Notes under the pieces: generated by a model
The model's database searches: none
Seen by the model: only the letters and a program-made list of their open reading frames with translations
Told to the model about the DNA's origin: nothing
Translations under genes and position numbers: made by a program
Source: Roseateles_E sp005503085
Lineage (GTDB): Bacteria; Pseudomonadota; Gammaproteobacteria; Burkholderiales; Burkholderiaceae_C
Direction of reading: 5' to 3'
DNA length: 30,654 nt
NCBI RefSeq assembly: GCF_028462495.1
Contig: NZ_JAQOWX010000070.1
Coordinates: 1 to 30,654, forward strand
In this document: piece after piece, positions 6,678 through 15,804 of the stretch
Layout of the letters: every line of letters starts with the position of its first letter
How positions within the stretch are numbered: position 1 is the stretch's first letter

Positions 6678-8049
6678 GGGGCGTGGCGGGCGGCGAGGCG
6701 GGGAGAGGCAGGCTGGCGCTGAGCACCGTGCCCTGGCCGCGCACCGAGCTGATCATCAGCTGTCCACCTTCGGCCGCGACCCGGTAGCGCATGCCCAGCA
6801 GGCCGTGCGAGGAGAGCGTCTGCTGCTGGGTGTCGAAGCCCTGGCCGTTGTCGCGCACCTCGATCAGCGCGCGGCCGTCGCGGTTCAGCAGCCTGACCTG
6901 GATCTCGCTGGCGTTCGCGTACGTGGCGATATTGGTGAAGGCTTCCTGGACCAGGCGGTAGAGGGTCAGCTCGGCGCGCGGCGACAGCGGCACCGCCTCC
7001 AGCTCGGTCAGCACCGGCACTTCCAGCCTTTCGCTGAACTCGCGGGCCTGGATCTCCAGCGCCGGCAGCAAGCCCAGATGGGTCAGCGAGGAGGGGCGCA
7101 GGTCCTCGATGATGCGGCGCTTCAGCGCGATGCCGCTGTTGAGCGCCTCGTTCAGATGGCTCAGCCGCTCCTGCAGCTCGGGCGGCAGCTTGGGTTTGAT
7201 GCGAGCGGCATCGAGCTTGGCGGCGGTCAGCAGCGCGCCGAGCTCGTCATGCAGCTCGCGGGCCAGCCGGCTGCGCTCGTCCTCGCGGGCGCTCTGCAGA
7301 TGGGTGGCCAGCTGGGTCAGCTCCTCGGTGCGGCGATGGACCTCGCTCTCCAGCAGGTCGCGCTCGGCCTTGACGGCCTCGGCCAGCGCCAGCCTTTGCC
7401 GGGACAGCGCACGGCTCTGGCGCAGATACATGGCCAGGGCCAGCAGGCTCAGCGCGGTCATCGCGGCCACGCCGATGCGGTTCTGCAGCAGCGCCTTGAC
7501 GACCTCACGCAGCCCCGCGCCGACGCGCAGGTTCTCGCGGTGCATCAGCTCCTCGGCCCGCGCGCGTATCAGCTCCATCTGGTCGCGGCCGATGCCGGCC
7601 TGTATCAGCTCCAGCGCGCTATCGGCGCGGCCGCGCTCCTGGCGCTCCAGCACCTCGGCCAGCTCGCCCATCTTGGCGCCCACCGCCTGCTCCAGCTGCG
7701 CGAGCAGGGCCAGGGCCTGCGCGTCCTGCAGCTGCTGGTAGTGGGCGCGCAGGCTCTTCATCGCGCGGCCGAGGTCCTCGTTGGCCTCTTCGTAGGGGCC
7801 CAGATATTCGCGGCGGCGGGTCAGCAGATAGCCGCGCTGGGCCGATTCGGCATCGGTGGCGCGCAGCTTGATGTTGTAGATCATCAGCCGCGCGCGGCCC
7901 ATCTCGGTCAGCTCGGTGAGCGTGCCGCGCGCCTTCACATAGCTGCTTTCGCTGATGCTGATCATCAGCGCGGCAGCCAGCACCGCCAGCGGAAAGATGT
8001 AAGCACTGCGTTGCAGTCGCTCCAGCAAGGCAAATTGATCGGCATGCAT
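6673..8049 (-). CDS. Membrane sensor histidine kinase (CHASE3-like sensor, HisKA_3/NarX type)
   Basis: 458 residues. TM1 is at ~17-34. A periplasmic helical domain follows with the CHASE3-like signature DAESAQRGYLLTRRREYLGPYEEA (~66-90), then TM2 at ~192-208. A coiled-coil linker (RQRLALAEAVKAERDLLESEVHRRTEELTQLATHLQ) leads to the dimerisation domain with the phospho-accepting His 267 in RELHDELGALLTAAKLD. An HATPase domain has N-box LVQEAFTNIATYANAS and G-box EVRDNGQGFD, then SHGLLGMRYRVAAEGG. This layout phosphorylates NarL/FixJ regulators. One is encoded divergently 54 bp away at 8104, the natural partner. No ligand can be inferred. The start at 8049 places TM1 correctly and has GGGAG about 10 bases upstream. 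Confidence 0.92.
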   Translation of the reverse strand: MHADQFALLERLQRSAYIFPLAVLAAALMISISESSYVKARGTLTELTEMGRARLMIYNIKLRATDAESAQRGYLLTRRREYLGPYEEANEDLGRAMKSLRAHYQQLQDAQALALLAQLEQAVGAKMGELAEVLERQERGRADSALELIQAGIGRDQMELIRARAEELMHRENLRVGAGLREVVKALLQNRIGVAAMTALSLLALAMYLRQSRALSRQRLALAEAVKAERDLLESEVHRRTEELTQLATHLQSAREDERSRLARELHDELGALLTAAKLDAARIKPKLPPELQERLSHLNEALNSGIALKRRIIEDLRPSSLTHLGLLPALEIQAREFSERLEVPVLTELEAVPLSPRAELTLYRLVQEAFTNIATYANASEIQVRLLNRDGRALIEVRDNGQGFDTQQQTLSSHGLLGMRYRVAAEGGQLMISSVRGQGTVLSASLPLPASPPATPL

Positions 8050-8103
8050 GACCTAAACTCTCCCGGTGTTCATCTCAAGACGACGCGCGCCGTTGCAGCC
8101 ATC

Positions 8104-8736
8104 ATGATCCGTGTTGCCATCGTTGATGACCATGCCATTGTCCGCGCCGGCCTGCGCCAGTATCTGGCCGAGCAGGTCGACATCAGCGTCACCGGCGAAG
8201 CCGCCAACGGGCGCGAGGCGCTTGATCTGGTGCGCGGCGGCGAGATCGATGTGCTGATCATGGACCTGTCGATGCCCGAGCATGGCGGCGTCGATGCGCT
8301 GGCCGCGATCAAGGCGCGCGCGCCCGAACTGCCGGTGCTGATCTTGAGCGGTTTCCCGGAAAGCCATTACGCCACCACCTTGCTGCGCCAGGGCGCCAGC
8401 GGTTATCTGAACAAGGAATGCGATCCCGAGGACATCGTGCTGGCGATACGCACGGTGGCGCGCGGCCGCAAGTACATCACGCCGGCGGTGGCCGAGCTGC
8501 TGGCCGAGGGTCTGGGTGGCGATCACGACAAGCCAGCGCACGAGCAGTTGTCCGAGCGTGAGCTGCAGGTCTTTCTGCGCCTGGCCCAGGGCGAGACGGT
8601 CGGCCAGATGGCTGAGCTGATGTGCCTGAGCGTCAAGACGGTCAGCACTTACCGGGCCCGGGTAATGGAGAAGATGAAGCTGGCCTCGAACAGCGATCTG
8701 ACCTACTACGCACTCAAGAATGGCTTGATTCAATAG
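8104..8736 (+). CDS. NarL/FixJ-family response regulator
   Basis: 210 residues starting MIRVAIVDDHAIVRAGL at the ATG at 8104. The reading frame stays open far upstream (to 6604), but that part is only the antisense of the kinase gene. The receiver domain has the acidic pair D8/D9, phospho-acceptor Asp 54 (LIMDLSMPEHGG), Ser in LILSGFPE, and Lys in GYLNKE. The C-terminal LuxR-type helix-turn-helix reads LSERELQVFLRLAQGETVGQMAELMCLSVKTVSTYRARVMEKM. It is divergent from the CHASE3-like kinase and shares its 54-bp promoter region, a common arrangement for cognate pairs. No clear ribosome binding site is seen. Its 3' end overlaps the receiver-only gene by 23 bp. Confidence 0.93.
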   Translation: MIRVAIVDDHAIVRAGLRQYLAEQVDISVTGEAANGREALDLVRGGEIDVLIMDLSMPEHGGVDALAAIKARAPELPVLILSGFPESHYATTLLRQGASGYLNKECDPEDIVLAIRTVARGRKYITPAVAELLAEGLGGDHDKPAHEQLSERELQVFLRLAQGETVGQMAELMCLSVKTVSTYRARVMEKMKLASNSDLTYYALKNGLIQ

Positions 8737-9097
8737 TCCGGCAGTAGTCGACCAGCTCGTCGATCTCGCTGGACTTGTCGAACACGCGGTCGGCCCCCAT
8801 CGCCAGGCAGCGGCGCCGGATGTCGACGGTGGCGTAATTGCTCAGCACCACGCGCTTGGCGGCTGCACCCTTCTTGCCGGCGGTGGCCAGCACCCCCATG
8901 CCCGAGCCGCTCTTGAGGAACAGATCAATCAGGATCAGGTCGCATTGATGCTCAGGCGCCTCCAGCCATTCGAGCGCATCGTGTTCGTTGTCGGCCCAGC
9001 CCAGCACCTGCAGCGGCAACATTTCTTCCAGCGTGGCTATCAACTCGGCCCGGATCGTGGGACTGTCTTCGACCAAAAAACAGCGGAGGGCGGACAT
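8714..9097 (-). CDS. Receiver-only response regulator
   Basis: 127 residues from the ATG at 9097 (MSALRCFLVEDSPTIRAEL); another in-frame ATG at 9124 would add nine Pro-rich residues. It is a single CheY-like receiver with acidic E10/D11, phospho-acceptor Asp 58 (LILIDLFLKSGSGMGVL), Ser in RVVLSNYAT and Lys in DRVFDKSSE. There is no output domain, so it must act by protein contact, as a phosphate sink or as a phospho-relay intermediate. The last 23 bases overlap the 3' end of the NarL-type gene on the opposite strand (8714-8736). With the kinase this makes a three-gene signalling locus. The dyad at 9187-9203 lies about 90 bp upstream of its start. Confidence 0.87.
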   Translation of the reverse strand: MSALRCFLVEDSPTIRAELIATLEEMLPLQVLGWADNEHDALEWLEAPEHQCDLILIDLFLKSGSGMGVLATAGKKGAAAKRVVLSNYATVDIRRRCLAMGADRVFDKSSEIDELVDYCRTIESSHS

Positions 9098-9186
9098 GAC
9101 GGCGGGGGGCGGGCAGGCAAGCATGGGATGGCGCGATTATCTTGAAGCCTCCCGGCCTTGTCTCCCGGCGCGCGGCGGGTGTCGCG

Positions 9187-9206
9187 GTAGGACGACGCCT
9201 ACAAAA
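9187..9206. promoter_or_regulatory. Second dyad, GTAGGAC-N3-GCCTACAAAA, upstream of the receiver-only gene
   Basis: GTAGG (9187-9191) and CCTAC (9198-9202) are a perfect inverted repeat with a 6-base spacer. Read on the plus strand it is GTAGGACGACGCCTACAAAA, nearly the same as the minus-strand reading of 6660-6677. It lies between the receiver-only gene start and the porin terminator. Its conservation beyond the two half-sites (the AC/GC flanks and the AAAA tail) argues for a real site rather than chance. Confidence 0.55.
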
Positions 9207-9220
9207 TCACGCGCGCCCAA

Positions 9221-9248
9221 GAAAAAGCCCACCCGCAAGGGGTGGGCT
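9221..9248 (-). terminator. Rho-independent terminator of the porin gene
   Basis: On the minus strand AGCCCACCC (9248-9240) pairs with GGGTGGGCT (9234-9226), a 9-bp perfect stem with a 5-base loop, followed by a run of T (complement of AAAAA at 9221-9226). It starts 21 bases after the porin stop. Confidence 0.88.
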
Positions 9249-9268
9249 GTGCCGAGAGGCCAGGTGGC

Positions 9269-10354
9269 TTAGAAGCTGTGGCGGATGCCGGCGACGACCT
9301 CGGTCAGATCGCGGTCCGAGGCGCTGGTCAGACCCGAGGACAGCGAACCGGCGGCGCGGTTGGCGTAGCCGACGCCATCGTTCTTGAACTGGGTCAGCGA
9401 GGAGTACAGCGCGGTGCGCTTGGACAGGTCGTACTGGTAGCCGACGCCGAAGGCCTGGGTCTTGCCGTCGGCCAGCCTGCCGTCGTTCTTGCTCTGGACG
9501 TACTGGGTCTTGAGCAGGTGCGAGCCGAGGCGGTAGCTGGCGCCCAGCCAGTAGCCGGTGCCATCCCGGTCGGCGCTGCTGCGGTCGTTGATCTGCATCA
9601 CGCCGCCGTTGAAGCGGTAGCTGCCCATATCGTAGGCGGCCGCCGCCGAGACGGTACGGATGTTCTGGCCGATCACATCGGCCTTGTCGTCCACCAGGGA
9701 CAGCATCGCGTCGAAGCCGTTCTTGGTGTAGCGGCCGTAGATGTCGGCGATGCGGTTGTCGGTGGTGCCACCGGCCACCTCACCGGCGCCGTACAAGGCA
9801 CCGGCGCTGAAGCCGTCGTAGTTCTGCGATTCGAACTTGACCGAGTTGTTGACGCGGGCCGGGCCGCCGTTGCCGGTGGCCGTGTTGTTGCTGCCGCGCA
9901 CCGGCTCATAGCCGCCGAAGCCGCCGATCACCGCGGTCGAGGCGCCGGTGTTGTTGTTGGAGAACTGGCTGAAGTCGCTGGTCAGCGCGTAGACGCTGCC
10001 GTACTGGCGGCCCAGCGAGACCTTGCCGTAGGGCGTGGCCAGGCCGACAAAGGCCTGACGGCCCCAGAAGGCGCCTTGGCCATTGGTGCCGTCGTCCAGA
10101 TTGACACCGGACTCCAGCGTGAAGAAGGCGCGCAAACCGCCGCCCAGGTCTTCGGTGCCGCGGATGCCGAAGCGCGAGCCGTTCAGGCCGCCGGACTGCA
10201 CACGGCTCAGCGTGGAGGCGCCATCCAGCACCTGCACATTGGCATCGACCACGCCATACAGCGTGACCTGGCTGCTGCCGCTGTTCGATTGGGCGAAGGT
10301 CATCGAGCTGGCGGCCAGGGCCAGGGCGGAGAAGGCAAAAGTCTTGTACTTCAT
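9269..10354 (-). CDS. Outer-membrane porin (Burkholderiales Gram-negative porin family)
   Basis: 361-residue precursor from the ATG at 10354. The signal peptide is MKYKTFAFSALALAASSMTFAQ, with cleavage near residue 21. The mature protein begins SNSGSSQVTLYGVVDANVQ, the hallmark opening strand of betaproteobacterial trimeric porins. Later motifs are SRFGIRGTEDLGGGLRAFFTLESG, WGRQAFVGLATPYGKVSLGRQYG (the eyelet-loop region after it) and a C-terminal VVAGIRHSF ending in Phe, the Bam recognition signal. It forms 16-stranded diffusion channels for small hydrophilic solutes. It is monocistronic, with its own terminator at 9221-9248 and a ~215-bp leader containing two adjacent dyads (10410-10440). 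Confidence 0.93.
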   Translation of the reverse strand: MKYKTFAFSALALAASSMTFAQSNSGSSQVTLYGVVDANVQVLDGASTLSRVQSGGLNGSRFGIRGTEDLGGGLRAFFTLESGVNLDDGTNGQGAFWGRQAFVGLATPYGKVSLGRQYGSVYALTSDFSQFSNNNTGASTAVIGGFGGYEPVRGSNNTATGNGGPARVNNSVKFESQNYDGFSAGALYGAGEVAGGTTDNRIADIYGRYTKNGFDAMLSLVDDKADVIGQNIRTVSAAAAYDMGSYRFNGGVMQINDRSSADRDGTGYWLGASYRLGSHLLKTQYVQSKNDGRLADGKTQAFGVGYQYDLSKRTALYSSLTQFKNDGVGYANRAAGSLSSGLTSASDRDLTEVVAGIRHSF

Positions 10355-10409
10355 GAACTCGTCTTTCGATGTTGGGAGGCCACCGGATGGATGTGACCAC
10401 CGATGCTCG

Positions 10410-10440
10410 GGTGTCCCTCGACACCGTTGCATAGGGCAAC
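10410..10440. promoter_or_regulatory. Two back-to-back inverted repeats in the porin leader
   Basis: GGTGTC (10410-10415) and GACACC (10420-10425) form a 6-bp dyad with a 4-base loop. GTTGC (10426-10430) and GCAAC (10436-10440) follow without a gap, with a 5-base spacer. They lie 56-86 bp upstream of the porin start. They could be operators or, if transcribed, two adjacent hairpins in the 5' leader. No assignment is possible from sequence alone. Confidence 0.35.
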
Positions 10441-10569
10441 AGATCCGGGCACGGACCGAGATCAAAAGAGCGGGTTCGTGGAATGCAGCGTTGCAGAATC
10501 AGGGTTAATCGCGGGCTTGAAATCGGCCGCGGCGTCAGGGGTGAACGCCCTGCGCACAAAACCGTGCCA

Positions 10570-11199
10570 TTACGGCAGCATGTGCAGCTGATGGCCGAGC
10601 TTCTCGCGCTTGGTCTTCAGAGAGCGGCCGCTTTCCTCGTTGGATTCGACCTCATGGCCCTCACGGGCGATCACGGCAATGCCCAGCTCGTTGAGCGCGG
10701 CCACCTTGAAGGGGTTGTTGCTCATCAAACGCACCGACTGCACGCCGAGGTCGCGCAGGATGTCGGCCGCCGCGTCGAAGCGCCGGCTGTCAATGGGCAG
10801 GCCCAGGGCCAGATTGGCCTCCACCGTGTCCAGCCCCTTGTCCTGCAGCGCGTAGGCGCGCAGCTTCTGGCCCAGGCCGATGCCGCGCCCCTCATGGCCG
10901 CGCAGATAGATCACGACGCCGCCCTCGGCCTCGATACGCTGCAGCGCCAGCGCCAGCTGCTCGCCGCAGTCGCAGCGCAGGGAGCCGAGGATGTCGCCGG
11001 TGAAGCATTCCGAGTGCATGCGCAGCAGCACCTCGGGACGCGCCACATCGCCCTTGACGATCACCACATGCTCATCCGGATGGTCGGCCGCCTGGTAGAC
11101 ATGGACGACGAACTCGCCATGCTTGGTGGGCAGGCGGGCGCTGGAGATGCGCTGCACCTTGGCGGGCAGGAGGGCAGGGGATTCGGAGGGCAGGGTCAC
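10570..11199 (-). CDS. ribA: GTP cyclohydrolase II
   Basis: 209 residues. It catalyses the first committed step of riboflavin synthesis, GTP to 2,5-diamino-6-ribosylamino-4-pyrimidinone 5'-phosphate plus formate and pyrophosphate, in the cytoplasm. The zinc-binding cysteines are visible in HSECFTGDILGSLRCDCGEQ (Cys 65, 76, 78). The catalytic/GTP segment is YLRGHEGRGIGLGQKLRAYALQDKGLDTVEAN, and a C-terminal LMSNNPFKVAALNELGI follows. It is a stand-alone RibA without a fused RibB domain, of normal length. The start is a GTG at 11199 with a poor ribosome binding site. I saw no FMN riboswitch in the leader (11200-11277). It is downstream of, and in the same direction as, the GntR/FCD gene, but functionally unrelated. 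Confidence 0.94.
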   Translation of the reverse strand: MTLPSESPALLPAKVQRISSARLPTKHGEFVVHVYQAADHPDEHVVIVKGDVARPEVLLRMHSECFTGDILGSLRCDCGEQLALALQRIEAEGGVVIYLRGHEGRGIGLGQKLRAYALQDKGLDTVEANLALGLPIDSRRFDAAADILRDLGVQSVRLMSNNPFKVAALNELGIAVIAREGHEVESNEESGRSLKTKREKLGHQLHMLP

Positions 11200-11277
11200 G
11201 CTGAGCAGGTCTTGTTGGGCGGCGGGCCGGGCGGCACGCAGGGCAGATATGGTAGCGCCGCGCGGGAATGCAAGGTT

Positions 11278-11955
11278 TCAATAGCGCAGCGACAAGCCGG
11301 TCTCGCGGTCCTGCGCGCGGGCACTGGCCATCAGCTCTTTCTTGGTATCCAGGATGTGGACCTCCAGCAGAGCGGCCACCTGGTCTGCATCGCCGGCCCG
11401 TGCCGCCTCGACGATGCGGTAGTGATCCTCCTGCGGCCTGTCCTTGCCGGTGGCGCGCGACATTGCCACATGGGTGTAGCGGTCGGTGTTGAGGCAGAAC
11501 TCCTCGATCAGGCGCAGCAGCCGCTTGTTGTTGGCAGGGGCGGACAGCGCCAGATGGAAGCGCCGGTTGTGCTCGGCCCACTCCGGGATCGACTGCGATT
11601 CCGAGTAGGCCTTCAGGATGGCCTCCATGGCCGCGAAGTCGCGCTCCACCATCTGCGGCACCGCCAGCCGCGCCGCGTGGCATTCCAGTGCCACCCGGAT
11701 GTCCAGCAACTCGCAGATCTGTTCGACGCTCATGCCGGCCACCACCGCGCCGCGGTTGAGCTGGTGGGCGACCAGGCCCTCGGCTTCCAACTGGCGCAGC
11801 GCCTCGCGCACCGGGATGCGGCTGGCGTTGAAGCGGGTGGCCAGCGCGTCCTGGCGCAGTTGGGTGCCGGTGGGCAGGGCGCCGCTGACGATCTCTTGTC
11901 TCAGTTGTTCGCGAATCGCCTCATGCAGGGCCTTCGCTTCTTTTCTGGCTGCCAT
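11278..11955 (-). CDS. GntR-family transcriptional regulator, FCD subfamily
   Basis: 225 residues from the ATG at 11955 (MAARKEAKALHEAIREQL); an ATG at 11973 is an alternative. The N-terminal winged helix reads LRQEIVSGALPTGTQLRQDALATRFNASRIPVREALRQLEAEGLV, the standard GntR signature. The C-terminal all-helical FCD domain has the usual metal-site residues: the Asp/Glu region LLDIRVALE, HNRRFHLAL, and a late DHYRIVEAARAG. FCD regulators sense small organic or amino acids and usually repress the adjacent operon until the ligand binds. It is divergent from the P5C dehydrogenase/Liv operon, with a palindrome in the shared promoter. It therefore most likely controls that operon and itself. Confidence 0.92.
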   Translation of the reverse strand: MAARKEAKALHEAIREQLRQEIVSGALPTGTQLRQDALATRFNASRIPVREALRQLEAEGLVAHQLNRGAVVAGMSVEQICELLDIRVALECHAARLAVPQMVERDFAAMEAILKAYSESQSIPEWAEHNRRFHLALSAPANNKRLLRLIEEFCLNTDRYTHVAMSRATGKDRPQEDHYRIVEAARAGDADQVAALLEVHILDTKKELMASARAQDRETGLSLRY

Positions 11956-11998
11956 CGGTGTCCCGTCCCGCAACTCGCGTAAACGCTATTGTGCAACA

Positions 11999-12004
11999 GG
12001 ATCC
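11999..12004. promoter_or_regulatory. Secondary GGATCC half-palindrome site
   Basis: A GGATCC core flanked on one side by ATT (GGATCCATT), 21 bp (two helical turns) from the identical core inside the 12016-12029 palindrome. A plausible weaker second site for the same regulator dimer. Confidence 0.4.
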
Positions 12005-12015
12005 ATTGAGTCTAT

Positions 12016-12029
12016 TATTGGATCCAATA
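12016..12029. promoter_or_regulatory. Palindromic operator candidate TATTGGATCCAATA
   Basis: A perfect 14-bp palindrome centred in the 99-bp region between the divergent GntR gene (start 11955) and the dehydrogenase gene (start 12055). It is 26 bp before the latter start and overlaps the probable promoter (TTGAGT at 12006-12011). FCD-type GntR proteins commonly bind short AT-flanked palindromes of this form, so it is the likely operator of the 11278-11955 regulator. Confidence 0.65.
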
Positions 12030-12054
12030 TGTACTTGTTTGGATAAATAGACAG

Positions 12055-13698
<1,644 letters not shown>

Positions 13699-13735
13699 TT
13701 CCCATCCCCACCCACCTCACCACCGGAGATCGACG

Positions 13736-14833
13736 ATGAAACTTCGTATGACCAGCCTCGCACTGCTGGCGCTGATCGGCAGCGCCGTTCAGGCGCAGGA
13801 CACCATCCAGATGGGCGCCGTGCTCTCGCTGACCGGCTCCAATGCCACCGTGGGCGAGGACGTGCGCCGTGCCGTGGCCCTGGCCGTCGACAAGGTCAAT
13901 GCCTCGGGCGGCGTGCTCGGCAAGAAGTTCAATGTCATCGTCGAGGACTCGGGCGGAAACCCGACCACGGCGCTGAACTCGGCGCGCAAGCTGGTCAGCG
14001 TCGACAAGGTGCCGGTCGTGATCGGTGAGTACTCGTCGGGCATCACGCTGCCGATGGCCCAGTACCTGGTCAAGGAGGGCGTCACCCACATCAATATCGC
14101 CAGCACCAGCGTCAAGATCCGCGAGCTCGGCGCGACTTCCTTCAACCTGATCGGCCTGGAGAACCTGGGCAACAAGTTCTCGGCCGCCGACACCTGGGCA
14201 CTGGGCTATCGCAAGGTCGCGATGCTGGCGCCCAACAATGCCTACGGCCAGGGCGTTGCGCACGGCTTCAAGGAAGAGTTCACCAAGCTGGGCGGCCAGA
14301 TCGTCAGCGAGGTGCTCTACACCCAGGGCCAGAGCACCTACCGCCGCGAGCTGCAGCAGATGTCGCGCGCCGAACCCGACGCCTATATCTACACCGCCTA
14401 TGGCCAGGAGTCCGCGGTGCTGAACCGCGAGGCCTTCGAGCTGGGCCTGCGCGCCAAGCCCTGGTACGCCATCCTCTTGAGCATGAGCCTGTCCGACACG
14501 CCGGCCGCCGTGGCCCAGGGGCAGCTGGGCATGGAGGTCGGCAATGTCTATGGCGAGGCCGGCCGGGCCTACCAGGCCGCCTTCAATGCCAAGTACAAGG
14601 AAGGCACCAAGACCTCCTACACCGGCTATGCCTATGACGCCGTGCTGATGACGGCCGCCGCGATGAACAAGGCCAGGTCGACCGAGCCGGCCGCCGTGCA
14701 GGCCGCGCTGACGGAACTGGGCAAGGGCGGCTATGTGGGCGTCACCGGCCCCATCGTGTTTGATGACCAGCGCCAGCGCATCGATCCGCCCTACGCGAAG
14801 CTGAAATACGACGGGAAAGTAGTCCCCCGCTGA
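13736..14833 (+). CDS. Branched-chain-amino-acid-type ABC transporter substrate-binding protein
   Basis: 365-residue periplasmic binding protein of the LivJ/LivK fold. The signal peptide is MKLRMTSLALLALIGSAVQA with cleavage before QDTIQMG. The mature start IQMGAVLSLTGSNATVGEDVRRAVALAVDKVNASGGVLGKKFNVIVEDSGG is canonical, as is the ligand-site region PVVIGEYSSGITLPMAQYL. The C-terminus IVFDDQRQRIDPPYAKLKYDGK is also typical. A GGAG site lies 7-8 bases upstream of the ATG. The family binds Leu/Ile/Val but also many other amino acids, aromatic acids and amides. The neighbouring P5C dehydrogenase points to proline, hydroxyproline or an ornithine-like compound, which is inference. It is followed by a stem-loop and the permease genes. 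Confidence 0.9.
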   Translation: MKLRMTSLALLALIGSAVQAQDTIQMGAVLSLTGSNATVGEDVRRAVALAVDKVNASGGVLGKKFNVIVEDSGGNPTTALNSARKLVSVDKVPVVIGEYSSGITLPMAQYLVKEGVTHINIASTSVKIRELGATSFNLIGLENLGNKFSAADTWALGYRKVAMLAPNNAYGQGVAHGFKEEFTKLGGQIVSEVLYTQGQSTYRRELQQMSRAEPDAYIYTAYGQESAVLNREAFELGLRAKPWYAILLSMSLSDTPAAVAQGQLGMEVGNVYGEAGRAYQAAFNAKYKEGTKTSYTGYAYDAVLMTAAAMNKARSTEPAAVQAALTELGKGGYVGVTGPIVFDDQRQRIDPPYAKLKYDGKVVPR

Positions 14834-14839
14834 TAGATC

Positions 14840-14865
14840 GCCCCGGTCCCGGCACCAGCCGGGGC
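14840..14865 (+). other. Intercistronic stem-loop between binding protein and permease genes
   Basis: GCCCCGG (14840-14846) pairs with CCGGGGC (14859-14865), a 7-bp GC-only stem with a 12-base loop and no T-tract. Such structures often stabilise the upstream mRNA so that the binding protein is made in excess over the permeases. That role is inferred. Confidence 0.5.
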
Positions 14866-14898
14866 CAGGTCTTGCCCCTCGCTGTACGCCCCCTCCTC

Positions 14899-15804
14899 AT
14901 GCTTCAATTTCTCGTCGACACGCTGCTGCGTGCCTCCGACCTGGCGCTGATCGCCCTCGGTCTGAGCATGGTCTACGGGCTGGTCAAGTTCCCCAATATC
15001 GCCCATGTGCAGTACGCGATGTTGGGGGCCTATATGACCTTCGCCCTGCAGACCGCCGGCCTGCCTCTGGTGGCCGCCATCCTCGTCTCCTGCCTGCTGA
15101 CTGGGGTGCTGACCCTGCTGCTGCATCTGCTGGTGTTCCGCCGCCTGCTGCGCGCTGGCCCGGCCATCACGATGATAGGCTCGCTGGCCGTGGCGATGCT
15201 GATCATCGCCTTCATGCAGGGCCTGGCGGGCTCCTTCCCGCGCATGTTCAATCTGCCGCTGACCGCCCCCTGGGTGCTGCTGGACGCGCGCATCACGCCG
15301 CTGCAGGCGATGACGGTAGCCACCAGTCTGACCGTGCTGCTGGTCTTCACGCTGCTGCTGTTCTGCACCCGCACGGGCCGCGCACTGCGCGCGCTGGCCA
15401 GCAATGCGCCGCTGGCCGCCGCCTCCGGCCTGGATGCCGAGGGTCTGACCCGAGCGGTCAACTTCAGCAGCGGCGCGATCGCGGCCCTGGGCGGCAGCAT
15501 GCTGGCGCTGTCGACCGGTGCCCACATCAATCTGGGCCACGACCTGCTGCTGCCGGTGTTTGCCGCCGCCATCCTCGGTGGCCTGGGCAATCCGATGGGG
15601 GCGGTGGCCGGCGCCGTGCTGATCGCGCTGACCGAGACCGCGGTGACGAATATCAACTTCGGCCCGCTGCTGGCTGTGTTCGGTGGCCAGGGCATGGTCT
15701 TCATGCCGGTCTCCTATATCAGCGCCGCCTCCTTCCTGATCCTGCTGCTGGCCCTGCTGTTCAAGCCCTACGGCCTGTTCGACCGTGAGGTGCGCCGTGT
15801 TTGA
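14899..15804 (+). CDS. livH: ABC transporter permease, LivH family
   Basis: 301 residues from the ATG at 14899 (MLQFLVDTLLRASDLALIALGLSMVYGLVKFPNIAHVQYAM). A TTG start at 14872 is in frame but unlikely. It has eight to nine hydrophobic helices. The N-terminal GLSMVYGLVKFPNIAH pattern and the cytoplasmic coupling segment GRALRALASNAPLAAASGLDAE are LivH-typical, as is the late GGLGNPMGAVAGAVLIALTE. It forms the inner-membrane channel with LivM. The stop overlaps the GTG start of livM by 8 bp (GTGTTTGA), which implies translational coupling. Confidence 0.92.
   Translation: MLQFLVDTLLRASDLALIALGLSMVYGLVKFPNIAHVQYAMLGAYMTFALQTAGLPLVAAILVSCLLTGVLTLLLHLLVFRRLLRAGPAITMIGSLAVAMLIIAFMQGLAGSFPRMFNLPLTAPWVLLDARITPLQAMTVATSLTVLLVFTLLLFCTRTGRALRALASNAPLAAASGLDAEGLTRAVNFSSGAIAALGGSMLALSTGAHINLGHDLLLPVFAAAILGGLGNPMGAVAGAVLIALTETAVTNINFGPLLAVFGGQGMVFMPVSYISAASFLILLLALLFKPYGLFDREVRRV

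Noticed and set aside
6604..8103. Long plus-strand open frame running into the NarL-type regulator, as if it had a ~500-residue N-terminal extension
   Set aside because: It is the antisense of the histidine kinase gene, with Gln/Ala/Leu-rich low-information sequence. The regulator begins with a canonical receiver start at 8104.
11200..11277. FMN riboswitch in front of ribA
   Set aside because: The leader is only ~78 bases to the upstream gene and shows none of the conserved RFN stem sequences.
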